This document shows positions 48,531 through 57,300 of a stretch of DNA of 64,000 nucleotides, one piece after another. The stretch is from Planctomycetota bacterium. GTDB taxonomy: Bacteria; Planctomycetota; Brocadiia; JAADGH01. The position numbers were made by a program, and so were the translations under genes. Under the pieces are notes generated by a model. The model was not told the origin of the DNA and searched no databases. It saw nothing but the letters and a program-made list of their open reading frames with translations. The stretch covers positions 1 to 64,000 of the forward strand of contig JAADGH010000078.1 in assembly GCA_013152475.1 (NCBI GenBank), given 5' to 3'. Each line of letters begins with the position of its first letter. The first letter of the stretch is position 1.

Positions 48531-50615
48531 TTATTTGTTGTCGGCCACGATGTCCACGTCGTACATCTTCCATTTGATCGCCACCGCGCTCAATGGCCAG
48601 TCGCCGGCGGCGCGGGGCAGCTTGACAAAGAGACAGTTCGGCCCTTTGTTCAGTCTTACGAATTTGTGGAGCCGGAGCGGGTAGTAGGCCCTCCGTCCGG
48701 GCCTCACCGCCTTCACCATCTCTCCATTGAGCCACACCTTTGCCCCGCCCTTCAGGGTCAAGACCAACTCCACCTCCCGGTCGGCGTCGCTATGCACCGT
48801 CGCCGTCGCGTACGCGATGCCCCATCCGGGGATGGCCTTGACGATGTTGATCTCCGGATAGTCCTCGATCTTCTTCCAGCCGATCTTCTGGCCCATGGAC
48901 TCGTAGCTCTTTTTTAGATCGGGAATGGGCTCCTTCTCCGGCGGATACTCGATGTCGTAGCCCAAATGGTATTTCGGCTTCTTGCTGGGGTTTGGGAAGG
49001 GGCCGACCACATGCCAGGGGCCGAAGGCGAGGGACGGCTGCTCCTCGTTCATGTCCTGGTAGCACACGCGGTACTTGCCCGGATAGAGCCGGGCCGTCTG
49101 GCCCTGGTAGCCCGTCACAAGATACTTCTCGGTCTCCAGGTTGTAGAGCTTCTGAGGGACGGTGGATACCAGGTTCTCCGGGGTCACCTGTTTGAACGTG
49201 AACAGCCCGGTGGGGATGGTGAATTCCTCACCGGCTTTCAGGTTGAAGTCCTTGGCAATATAGCCGGAGGGGAACCCGACCCGGATGGTGTATTCCCCCG
49301 GAGGCAATATCTCGACCTTCCCCGCCGGCGGTCTCTTGCAGCAGCGAGCCTTCTTATAGATCCAGTACTGTCGCTGCGAGTCCTTGCGCAGGCCCTTGGC
49401 GCTCATGCGGACCCGGGCCATGTTCTTGATCTTGTTCCACTGCTGCCGTGCGCGTTGGAGCAGCCCGGCGACGGACATGGCGCGGACGATCTTTGCCGCC
49501 ATGCCGTAGTTGCCCAGGCCCTGCTCGATCTTCATGAGAAGCGTGTTGTTTCCTTTCGCCAGCCGGACGAAGATGTGGTCGTTGTCCGGGTTCACTCCGC
49601 GTCGCACGGGATGGGTCCAGATAGGCTTGCCGTTCAGCCAGACCTTGCATCCGTCGTCGCTGCCGACGCGAAGCTCCACCACCTGGTTCTTGTCTGAGGG
49701 GATGGTCGCAAGGCCGTAAAACACGGCATTGCCGAACGGCCCCAACGATTTGTCAAGCTCGCGAACCTGTTGGCCGTTCATCTTTTGCCATTTGACCTTC
49801 GTTGGCTTGTCCCTCGCGGCAATGACGGCATCGCACAGACCGCAGAACGTCTTGCCTGCGGTGACGAAGGTCTGGTTTTTCGCGAACAGCTTGTTCGCTC
49901 GGGCCTGGACGGTTTTCATAATGTCGGCGAAGTAGGCGGCCGCGCCGACCGCGCCCTCGTTGGCGTTTGTCGTGCCGGGCTTGCAGGCCGTCTGGAGGAT
50001 CATCATGATGGATTTGATGTCGCTCAGGCTGTCGGCAAACTTTGTCATCTCCTCTTTGTTTTTCGGGTAGACCATCTTCACGCACGGCATGGCCTTCTTG
50101 CCGAAGTCCATGCCTTTGCCTCGGCACAGATTGTGGCACTCGGCGCAGCTCTGGGTCATCTTGGCCCAGGCCGCCTTGCAGGCCGCGGGGTCGCCCGGCT
50201 TGCCGTCGTAGGCGGCATCTAACGAGATCTCTTTCTCGGGGGGGTAGGGGATTTCCAGGCCCTTCCCCTCGTGGGGATTGGGGAACGGGCCGATGATCTG
50301 CCACTCATTGATGAGCGTGGAGTCTTCCTGCGAAGGGAGCTTGCTCTGGGCTTTCTCCAGGAGCTTGATGGCCTCGTCGAATTTCTGCCCGCGCATCAGG
50401 ATGCGGGCCGCGCCCGCCAGGGCGTAGGGGTTGTCCGGCTGTGCCTTCAGCACCTCCTTGAATGCTGCGTGCGCCTCGGCCCACTTCTGCTGCGTCATGC
50501 AGCGCGAGGCGCGGTTGAGTTCGTCGATGACCCCCGCCTCGTCCAACGCAAGACAGGCAAGGCAGGAGAGGAGAATCGAGAGAAGCAGAATTGTTCCGGC
50601 TGATCGGTAGCTCAA
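48531..50615 (-). CDS. exported TPR and haem-motif protein
   Basis: A 694-residue protein. The signal peptide is SAGTILLLSILLSCLACLA. Two TPR units (AEAHAAFKEVLKAQPDNPYA; AAGARILMRG-like LAGAARILMRGQKFDEAI) follow. Then comes one CxxCH (CAECH) with CGLCD later. Two beta-sandwich repeats share the unit W-x-[IV]-[IV]-GPFPNP...EYPPEKE and end in GLP-like VWLNG segments (KVWLNGKPI, KVWLNGEMV). The repeated layout suggests internal duplication. Function unknown. It lies between the HzsA-related and the propeller/di-haem genes, with gaps of only 26-30 bp. Confidence 0.7.
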   Translation of the reverse strand: MSYRSAGTILLLSILLSCLACLALDEAGVIDELNRASRCMTQQKWAEAHAAFKEVLKAQPDNPYALAGAARILMRGQKFDEAIKLLEKAQSKLPSQEDSTLINEWQIIGPFPNPHEGKGLEIPYPPEKEISLDAAYDGKPGDPAACKAAWAKMTQSCAECHNLCRGKGMDFGKKAMPCVKMVYPKNKEEMTKFADSLSDIKSIMMILQTACKPGTTNANEGAVGAAAYFADIMKTVQARANKLFAKNQTFVTAGKTFCGLCDAVIAARDKPTKVKWQKMNGQQVRELDKSLGPFGNAVFYGLATIPSDKNQVVELRVGSDDGCKVWLNGKPIWTHPVRRGVNPDNDHIFVRLAKGNNTLLMKIEQGLGNYGMAAKIVRAMSVAGLLQRARQQWNKIKNMARVRMSAKGLRKDSQRQYWIYKKARCCKRPPAGKVEILPPGEYTIRVGFPSGYIAKDFNLKAGEEFTIPTGLFTFKQVTPENLVSTVPQKLYNLETEKYLVTGYQGQTARLYPGKYRVCYQDMNEEQPSLAFGPWHVVGPFPNPSKKPKYHLGYDIEYPPEKEPIPDLKKSYESMGQKIGWKKIEDYPEINIVKAIPGWGIAYATATVHSDADREVELVLTLKGGAKVWLNGEMVKAVRPGRRAYYPLRLHKFVRLNKGPNCLFVKLPRAAGDWPLSAVAIKWKMYDVDIVADNK

Positions 50616-50645
50616 GGTGCAACCTCCGGGAGTCTGGGCCCCCTG

Positions 50646-52502
50646 TCACAGTGTCATCAGGAACGCAACGAGATCGTCGATCTCCTGTTTCGAGAGAGTC
50701 GACGTCGTCCCGTGCTGGTCGTCTTTATTGAACTTGGTGAGCACTTCTTTCAGCGTCGCCGCCCGGCCGTCGTGGAGGTACGGCGCTGTGCGATACATCT
50801 CCCGCAGCGTGGGTGTGTCGAATTCACGGTGCTCCTTGAAGTCCCGTTTCCCGTGGGTGCCCACGTCGAACATCTGCAGGTTCGTAAAGAGCGGCGGCGG
50901 GTGGCACACATTGCAGCCCGCCTTGCCGAATACCTTCTGGCCGCGTTTGGCCGCCTCGTCGAGAGAGCCGTCCGGTTTCCGGTGCCACGGGCTCGGAATG
51001 AATTTAACCGAACGCAGGTAGGCGGCCACCGCGTCCATTTCCTTCTTGGTGGGCTGGGCGAACTGGATGAACTTGAAGCCTTTCTCCACGGCCACCTCCA
51101 TGCTGGCGCGGACACCCAGCGCCATCACGGGCGGCGTCTGCCACGCCCCCACAAGGGACTTCGCGTTCTTCGGGTTCGTCATGCCGTCGTTGAGCAGGTC
51201 CCAATTCACACCATCGGCCCGCACCCCGGGATGGCAGCTTGTGCAGCTCAGCCATTGCTGAAAGCAATACGTGGCGCTGTTGAAGAGGAATTCTCCCTTG
51301 CGCTCGACGGTCATCTCGAGCGGCGGCCCCACGCGAATCTTTGCCTTGATCTTACACGTCTTCGGGTCGAGGGCCGTAACGGTGTCGGAGAAGTAGTTGG
51401 CCACATACACCGTCCCGTCCGAGGGCGACACGGCGATGCCCTTCGGCCCGAGGCCGCCGCAGTCCACTCTCTTGATGACGCCGTCTCTCCCCCACAAGAA
51501 CCCCAGGTTCACATGGGCATAGGCCAGGCGCTCGGGCTTCGTGTCCTTGATGAGCTCGTGCAGCCTGGGCAGGTCGATGACCGACAGCTTGTGGATGCCT
51601 CGGTTCGTAATGAACAGTGTGTTCCCGTCCTTCGAGATGGCCACGCCGTATGGGTTGGCCGCCCCGGAGCTCACGTTGTCGAGGAGGACGGTGACGATCT
51701 TCTCGTTCGGGTCCTGAAGGGGAATAATGGTCAACGCGTTCGTCTGAATCCAGCCCTGCTGGAGCTGCGAGGGGGTGATGTTGAAGTTCGGGCGATGGTG
51801 CACCGTGTAGGCGTATTTGCCGTCGGCGGAGATTGTGATGCCTCTCCCCATAAGCATGGTGCCGGGCGACCGCTTCTCGCCCACGACCTTGCGGCTTGCC
51901 GTATCAATGACGGAAACGACAGCCGTCAGCTTCGGGTTCGTGGCCGGTTGATCGGAGAAGAAGTTGTTTACGAGGAGCGTCTTGCCGTCGGGGGTGATGG
52001 CCAGGAACGAGGGGGCGCGCACCACCTTGATGCGGCCGACTTCCTTGCGCTGGGCCACGTCGATGACCGACACATCATTCGAGATGAAGTTGGCCGAGTA
52101 GAGCGTCTTGCCGTCGGGCGACAGGCACAGCCCCGTCGGCTCATACCCGCACTTCACCGTGGCGGTCACCTTTCCGGCGGCGGGATCGACAAAGCTGATC
52201 GAATGGCCCCGCGTATCGGCCACGAACACCGTCTTGCCGTCCGGGCTGACCACGACGCCGGTGGGATACTGTCCCACGGGAATTTCTTTCGTCACCGTTT
52301 TCGATCCGGCGTCGATTACGGACAGGGAGTCCGCCGTCTGGTTCGTGACATAGACGAACTTGCCGTCCGGAGAACAGGCAACGCCGACGGGCGACTTGTA
52401 TGCGGGCTGCGGCCTTGGCGGCGCGCTGTTCGCCATCCTGCCGAGCGCGGCACAAAGAAGGAAAAACGTGAAGGATCGTGCGATGACTCTCATCCGCCTC
52501 AT
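50646..52502 (-). CDS. beta-propeller fused to di-haem cytochrome c peroxidase/MauG-like domain
   Basis: A 618-residue protein. The signal peptide is SFTFFLLCAALGRMANSA. A seven-bladed YVTN propeller follows (residues about 35-385, with repeats SPDGKFVYVTNQ, SPDGKTVFVADT, SPDGKTLYSAN, ISADGKYAYTVH, ISKDGNTLFIT). Then comes a haem domain with CTSCHPG and CNVCHPPPLF, and the TPTLREMYRTAPYLHDGR segment of the cytochrome c peroxidase family. It would act in the periplasm as an electron carrier or oxidoreductase; no substrate is indicated. First of the haem-protein run. Confidence 0.82.
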   Translation of the reverse strand: MRRMRVIARSFTFFLLCAALGRMANSAPPRPQPAYKSPVGVACSPDGKFVYVTNQTADSLSVIDAGSKTVTKEIPVGQYPTGVVVSPDGKTVFVADTRGHSISFVDPAAGKVTATVKCGYEPTGLCLSPDGKTLYSANFISNDVSVIDVAQRKEVGRIKVVRAPSFLAITPDGKTLLVNNFFSDQPATNPKLTAVVSVIDTASRKVVGEKRSPGTMLMGRGITISADGKYAYTVHHRPNFNITPSQLQQGWIQTNALTIIPLQDPNEKIVTVLLDNVSSGAANPYGVAISKDGNTLFITNRGIHKLSVIDLPRLHELIKDTKPERLAYAHVNLGFLWGRDGVIKRVDCGGLGPKGIAVSPSDGTVYVANYFSDTVTALDPKTCKIKAKIRVGPPLEMTVERKGEFLFNSATYCFQQWLSCTSCHPGVRADGVNWDLLNDGMTNPKNAKSLVGAWQTPPVMALGVRASMEVAVEKGFKFIQFAQPTKKEMDAVAAYLRSVKFIPSPWHRKPDGSLDEAAKRGQKVFGKAGCNVCHPPPLFTNLQMFDVGTHGKRDFKEHREFDTPTLREMYRTAPYLHDGRAATLKEVLTKFNKDDQHGTTSTLSKQEIDDLVAFLMTL

Positions 52503-52587
52503 TTGCGACCTCCTGGGGGGTCAACGTGCGACTGTTCTCGCCCATTGCGGGCGGCGCCCAAAGTTGGGTCCGGCAGGGATTCGATCC

Positions 52588-53793
52588 CTACTTCTTTGCG
52601 ATGGCCACCCCTTCGATCTCGACGAGCAGCTCGGGCCGGCACACGTCGGCGACGGCGTAGATCGTGGGCAGCTCGCCGAGTCGTTTCTCACAGATGGCTC
52701 GGGTTTTCTCGTAGTCCCCCTTGTTTTTGATGTAGACGCGCGCCAGAGCGAGGTCCTTGAGTGTTGCGCCCAGGCCCGGCATGCCGTATCTCTGAAAATT
52801 GCCCGCCGAGATCAGGGCCTCGATGTTATCGAGGGTCTGATTCGTCTGACCCTCCACGTCGCCGATGAACTTCGTTTCCGAGTTCACAATGCTTGCCGTA
52901 CCGGAGATGAGTACGGTAGCGCATCCCCCTACGACCACCGCCATTGCGCGGCAGAACTTCGGGCTTTTCGGACTGTATGTCGTTTCGTAGTCGAAGGCAG
53001 CGGTCTGCTGCGGGTTCTCCATGGGGAGGAGGGTCACGTCCTCTCTATCCGTGGCCAATGCGACAGATCCCATAAGCACATCGGCGCCCTCTGTGCCGAT
53101 GCCGGTGCTTGCGGGATACACTACGCCTTTGAAACTCGACGGCACGTGGTCTCTGAGAAATAGTATTTTTTCGTAGAAATCCGTGCGCGCACGGTTGAGT
53201 TCCTTGTAGCGCTGCGTGTCGCCTTCGGGCCCGACGATGTCCCCCAGGTACAGCCAGGTGCGGATGACCTGCTCGTATCGAAAGCCCTGGCTCGCGAGGA
53301 TGCTCCGCATCCTCTCGAACGCGTTGAGCGAGCGATCGTAGACCTTCGTCCCATCGGTCTGCGGCACCACTCGCGCGCAATGCGCCCAGGCGATCTCGTC
53401 ATGCTTCACAACTACCAGGTTGTCGGAGTATCGATGGATCTCGACACCCTCGCCAACCCGCCCCACGCCCCACGCCTCAATCTCGACGTCCTTTCCCCCG
53501 CAGGGCGGCTGCACAATATAGCTCGTGGCGGGCAGGGCCTCGCCATAGAAGTCTTCTATGATCTTCCTGCATTCTTCGCGTTGGTTGATGTCTCGGATGA
53601 AGACGGCTTGCCGAACAATCGTGCCGAAGGCGGTCTCGTCTCGGATGACCGATTCGATGGTCTGGAGCGCGTCGTGAGACTGGTCGAGGAACGTGCCCCC
53701 CGCCCTGGGGACCGCGCTTGCGAACACATGCTTGACCTGGTTGAGATCAACAACGGAGTAGCCCACCCCATCCGAGGAGACTTTTCTTATCAT
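52588..53793 (-). CDS. RidA/YjgF-like protein (double-domain, chorismatase-type)
   Basis: A 401-residue protein with a RidA-like fold. RFRYEQVIRTWLYLGDIVGP-like FRYEQVIRTWLYLGDI in the middle and TLKDLALARVYIKNKGDYEK, EKRLGELPTIYAVADVCRPE and LLVEIEGVAIAK at the end are the RidA signature. The longer N-terminal half resembles the enlarged FkbO/Hyg5-like relatives. The start at 53793 follows AGGA seven bases upstream; a GTG at 53850 is less likely. RidA proteins hydrolyse reactive imines; the fused form may have another substrate. Confidence 0.68.
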   Translation of the reverse strand: MIRKVSSDGVGYSVVDLNQVKHVFASAVPRAGGTFLDQSHDALQTIESVIRDETAFGTIVRQAVFIRDINQREECRKIIEDFYGEALPATSYIVQPPCGGKDVEIEAWGVGRVGEGVEIHRYSDNLVVVKHDEIAWAHCARVVPQTDGTKVYDRSLNAFERMRSILASQGFRYEQVIRTWLYLGDIVGPEGDTQRYKELNRARTDFYEKILFLRDHVPSSFKGVVYPASTGIGTEGADVLMGSVALATDREDVTLLPMENPQQTAAFDYETTYSPKSPKFCRAMAVVVGGCATVLISGTASIVNSETKFIGDVEGQTNQTLDNIEALISAGNFQRYGMPGLGATLKDLALARVYIKNKGDYEKTRAICEKRLGELPTIYAVADVCRPELLVEIEGVAIAKK

Positions 53794-53902
53794 ACGCGTA
53801 TCCTGCAGGGTTGTTCGACAGCCACCTTCGCCGGAGACGAAGTAGCGCACCGCGCTGATGCGCCAATCACATGGGTTTTGCTGTCCACAGGCAGCCCTCG
53901 AA

Positions 53903-54508
53903 TCAGGGAGTTCGCTGCTGAATCTTGCCGGTCTCCAGAATCGTGATCGTTTCCTCTGCCGCGCCTTTCAAGTCGAGATCCCTCTGCTTCTTGCTGAACG
54001 CCTTCAGCGGCTTAACGGCGGATTTGTCGCCGATTCGCTGCAGCGCGAATATCGCCGCCCTCTGCACGTTCTTGTCCTTGTCTTTCAGCATCTTCACGAT
54101 GGGGGCGAGGGCGGATTGCTCCTTGAGAAGCCCCAGCGCCTCAACCGCGCCTTGGCGGACCTTGGGGGCCTTGTCCGTGAGAAGCCCCTTCAACGGTTCG
54201 ACGCCCTTTTTCGCCCCCAGCATGCCAAGCCCCGCGGCGGCGGCGCGACGGACGATGGCGTCCTCATCGTTCAGCGCATGGATGAGTATCGAGGCGGAAC
54301 CCAGGTCTTTCTTCTCAACAAGTTCGTGGATCGCCTGGGCCTTCACCCACGGGTCGGACGCCGTCTCGATGGTTTTCTTGAGGCGGCCAATTTCCTTCTG
54401 CGGCTTGGCGATTTTCACGTAATAGTACATCATCCCGCCGATGAAGACGAGTGCGGCCGCCGCCACGGCCATTCGCGAACCCCATGATGATGCGCCTTCT
54501 GCACTCAT
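53903..54508 (-). CDS. single-span membrane HEAT-repeat protein
   Basis: A 201-residue protein. A transmembrane helix (MAVAAAALVFIGGMMYYYV, about residues 13-31) is followed by about four HEAT repeats (DPWVKAQAIHELVEKK; EDAIVRRAAAAGLGMLG; PKVRQGAVEALGLLKEQ; KNVQRAAIFALQRIGDK). It is a probable membrane-anchored scaffold facing the periplasm. 88 bp separate it from the beta-helix gene. Confidence 0.72.
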   Translation of the reverse strand: MSAEGASSWGSRMAVAAAALVFIGGMMYYYVKIAKPQKEIGRLKKTIETASDPWVKAQAIHELVEKKDLGSASILIHALNDEDAIVRRAAAAGLGMLGAKKGVEPLKGLLTDKAPKVRQGAVEALGLLKEQSALAPIVKMLKDKDKNVQRAAIFALQRIGDKSAVKPLKAFSKKQRDLDLKGAAEETITILETGKIQQRTP

Positions 54509-54596
54509 GATGCGCGATCCCTCCGCTGGCTATTCTCTCGAACAAACGCACCCATACAACTAAGAATGTAACCCCTATGCGCACACGTGTCAAGCA

Positions 54597-56024
54597 TCAA
54601 TCGGCTTTCTTCTTTCCGGGAGGCCCCGCCTTTTCATTCTTGAGGACATGATCAAGACGCCTCAATCCCGACTGGTCCCAGGACACACCGAGATCGGTCC
54701 CGTCACTCGCCTTGCCCCTGGCAGGGCTATCGGGCAGAAGGCGAAAATCGGCATCGTCGTCCACAAGTTGCGGGGGATCGTGAATCGAGTGTATGTCATG
54801 TCCCGTTGCGTTCCGCCATGTCTCCATGACGTTGTATTGCTTGGCCCCCCAGTAGCCCATAAAGTCCGTGCCATCGATCAGGTTGTAATCGCACACGGCC
54901 CTCTTGACCGTGGGGCCGAAGGAAAGGGCCGCCTTGCCGCACCGGACGAGGATGTTGTTCATCACGGTGACCCCGTCCGACCGCTCCACGCGAATCAGCG
55001 CCTTGTAGGCGGTGGAAACCGTATTGTGCAGGATCATGGAATTGTCCGAGAGTGAGACCTTGATCCCCTCTTCTCCACGGGCGATATTGACGATATTATT
55101 TACGAGAATCGTCCCGGGCGAGCGTGCGATCTTTATGCCCCAGAACTCGCTGCTCACGGCCACGTTGTCAATGATAACCGACTGCGGCCCCTGCTCCACG
55201 GCGATCCCCACGCGATTGTCGCCGCACACATTGGCCAGAATGGCCACATTCGCGGAGGTCGCCCGTATCCCGAAATTGCTGTGTTCGGCCAGGTTTTCCG
55301 CAACGATGGCCCGCTCGCATCCGCCGCTGATCGATAGGGCCGTATCCTTGGCCCTGGAACAGCTAATGCCTTGCACAATAAGCCCCGGGGCCGAGAGGGC
55401 CCGTATGCAAAAGGCCTGACGGTTCGCCACGTCGATAATCGGTTTCGCATCCTTCGCGGCGCGGAGAAGGATGTTCTTCTTGCCCCGAATGACGACGGTC
55501 TCGTTGTACGTGCCGCTGTCGGCGATCTCGATGACGTCGCCATCGGACGCGGCCTTCACCGCCTCGCCGATGGTCTTATGGCCCCCGCCGTCCTGACGCA
55601 CGACAAGCACCTTGCCCTTGATCCCCTTTCTCGCCACCGCGATGAGCTTGCTGATCTGCTCCGTGCTGTCCGGCGGAGGGAAGGGCACAGGCGCCTTTAC
55701 CACCGGCGGCGGCGCGACCACCGCCGGAGCAGAAGGCGGCGGGGAGGGCGGCGTGGGCTCAGGTGGGCTTACGGGCTCTACGGCAGCCGGCTCGACGGGA
55801 CCGGGAGCGGGACGGGACGGCTCGTGAAGTTTTTTCTGAATCCACGGGATGAGATAAACCACCCCGAGGAAGAGCAGCAGGGCGTGGAACGACAGAAAAA
55901 CCACCGTCGGCAGCCACGATCGCCTCTGCCCTCGCTGGCGGCGTTCGCGGTCCCGCTTCTGCTCCAAGTTCTCCGACGAATGGTCGGGTTCCGGGCCTTG
56001 ATTATCCTTTTTGTACGGCAGCAT
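54597..56024 (-). CDS. membrane-anchored right-handed beta-helix protein
   Basis: A protein of about 475 residues with start at 56024, or 495 with 56084. A basic N-terminus (KRDRERRQRGQRRSW), one membrane span (LPTVVFLSFHALLLFLGVVYL) and a long Pro-rich linker (residues about 75-140) come first. The rest is a parallel beta-helix with DGDVIEIADSGTYNETVVI, NSMILHNTVSTAYK and VTVMNNILVRC, as in PL6-like or carbohydrate-binding solenoids. No catalytic residues can be named. It would face the periplasm. The minus-strand gene ends 88 bp before the HEAT gene. Confidence 0.68.
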   Translation of the reverse strand: MLPYKKDNQGPEPDHSSENLEQKRDRERRQRGQRRSWLPTVVFLSFHALLLFLGVVYLIPWIQKKLHEPSRPAPGPVEPAAVEPVSPPEPTPPSPPPSAPAVVAPPPVVKAPVPFPPPDSTEQISKLIAVARKGIKGKVLVVRQDGGGHKTIGEAVKAASDGDVIEIADSGTYNETVVIRGKKNILLRAAKDAKPIIDVANRQAFCIRALSAPGLIVQGISCSRAKDTALSISGGCERAIVAENLAEHSNFGIRATSANVAILANVCGDNRVGIAVEQGPQSVIIDNVAVSSEFWGIKIARSPGTILVNNIVNIARGEEGIKVSLSDNSMILHNTVSTAYKALIRVERSDGVTVMNNILVRCGKAALSFGPTVKRAVCDYNLIDGTDFMGYWGAKQYNVMETWRNATGHDIHSIHDPPQLVDDDADFRLLPDSPARGKASDGTDLGVSWDQSGLRRLDHVLKNEKAGPPGKKKAD

Positions 56025-56099
56025 CCCAGTCCATATACAGTACCGAAGCTCTCCAAATGATGATACCACATGGACCTGCGCCATTCAACACGATAATGC

Positions 56100-56128
56100 T
56101 TGAACTGCCCGCGCGCAACCAGTATAAA
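56100..56128 (+). promoter_or_regulatory. sigma-70 promoter of the MDR dehydrogenase gene
   Basis: TTGAAC (56100-56105), a 17-bp spacer and TATAAA (56123-56128), 38 bp before the start codon. This is one of the clearest promoters in the window. Confidence 0.65.
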
Positions 56129-56165
56129 ATCCAGTCGTTTCACATCATAGCGAAAGGAGCAAGAG

Positions 56166-57185
56166 ATGAAAGGACGCCGCATCGCTGTCGTTGCCCAGCG
56201 CAATGCCGTCGTGGAGGAATTCGATGTCCCGACTGTTCTGGACCGGGACGAGGTCCTGCTGCGCGTGCACTACTCACTCATCAGTCCGGGGACAGAACTG
56301 GGGGGATACAACGCCGCACACCGCAAGGCCCCGAGCAACCCCGGCTATACCGCCGTCGGGCAGGTGGCCGAGGTGGGAGAAAAGCAGGCCCCGTCATTGA
56401 AGGGCAGGATCGCCTACGTCTTCCCCGCCATCGACGACTCCAGCCACTGTCACGCCACGCATAAGGTCGTAAAGCCGGGCGGTCTCGTGCTGCCCATCCC
56501 CGAAGGGCTCGACCCGAAGGCGGCGTGTTTCGCCCGCATCGTCAACATCGCCCTCACCCCCTACCGCAATGCAGAGCCTAAACTGACGGGCAGCGTTCTC
56601 GTTATCGGCCTGGGACTCGTCGGCAACATGATCGGCCAGGTGGGGCGCATTCTCGGATTTCGGACCCTCGGCATGGACCTCGACGCCGCGCGCCGCAGCC
56701 GCGCCGAAGAAGCGGGGTTCGATGTGGTCATCGACCCACAGGCAGGGGACCCCGTACAGGCGGTAAAGCAGGCGACCGACGGGCAGGGGGCGAACCTGAC
56801 CGTGAACGCCACGGGGCACGCCGCCGCGTTCATGCTGTCCCTCCAGGCTGCCGCGGCGGGAGGAGAGGTATCCACCCTCGGCGGCGCACGCCATGGCGCC
56901 ACCGCCGAGCTTCAACAGGTCATCAAGGAGATCCACACCCGCCACCTGACCGTCCGCGGCGGATGGGAAATGCTCCTGCCCGTGACCACCTCTCCCGCGT
57001 CAAAAGTGGCTTCGACCGAGGTGAACCTCCGCGATGCCTTTCGCTGGCTCGCGAATGGCTCGGTGCGCCTCGACCCGATCTGGACGCACACCGTCAAGCC
57101 GGAGGAGTTCAAGGGCGCCTACGACGCGCTGAACAACCTGGACAAGGGCTATCTCGGTGTTGTGGTGGACTGGACGGGAGAGTAG
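56166..57185 (+). CDS. medium-chain (MDR) alcohol/polyol dehydrogenase-like oxidoreductase
   Basis: A 339-residue MDR-family protein. The N-terminal catalytic domain has PGTELGGYNAAHRK and SSHCHATHKVVKPGG. The Rossmann domain has VIGLGLVGNMIGQVGRILGF, with the acidic loop (MDLDAARRS) preferring NAD(H). The usual Cys/Glu ligand set of zinc alcohol dehydrogenases is not complete, so it may be a zinc-free or sugar-acting branch. Start has AAAGGAGC eight bases upstream. Its own promoter is at 56100-56128. No partner gene; a stable hairpin terminator for the opposite gene follows. Confidence 0.82.
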   Translation: MKGRRIAVVAQRNAVVEEFDVPTVLDRDEVLLRVHYSLISPGTELGGYNAAHRKAPSNPGYTAVGQVAEVGEKQAPSLKGRIAYVFPAIDDSSHCHATHKVVKPGGLVLPIPEGLDPKAACFARIVNIALTPYRNAEPKLTGSVLVIGLGLVGNMIGQVGRILGFRTLGMDLDAARRSRAEEAGFDVVIDPQAGDPVQAVKQATDGQGANLTVNATGHAAAFMLSLQAAAAGGEVSTLGGARHGATAELQQVIKEIHTRHLTVRGGWEMLLPVTTSPASKVASTEVNLRDAFRWLANGSVRLDPIWTHTVKPEEFKGAYDALNNLDKGYLGVVVDWTGE

Positions 57186-57240
57186 CCCATCGGGGATCCG
57201 GCACAGACTGAGTTGACCCGTTGACCCCGGAAGGAAGGTT

Positions 57241-57275
57241 AAAGCAAAGAGGCGCAGGCCGAAGCCCGCGCCTCT
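57241..57275 (-). terminator. intrinsic terminator of the outer-membrane barrel gene
   Basis: Read on the minus strand: GAGGCGCGGGC-TTCG-GCCTGCGCCTC, an 11-bp stem with one G-U and a stable TTCG loop, then TTTGCTTT. It lies just after the barrel-protein stop. The plus-strand MDR gene ends 56 bp away, so it may act on both. Confidence 0.78.
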
Positions 57276-57300
57276 CGCCTTGGCTTGTGTCGCGAACGGA

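Noticed and set aside
52545-52590. T-arm-like GGGATTCGATCCC as a tRNA fragment
   Set aside because: The stem-loop does not give a canonical five-pair T-arm, and no acceptor, D or anticodon arm could be built around it.
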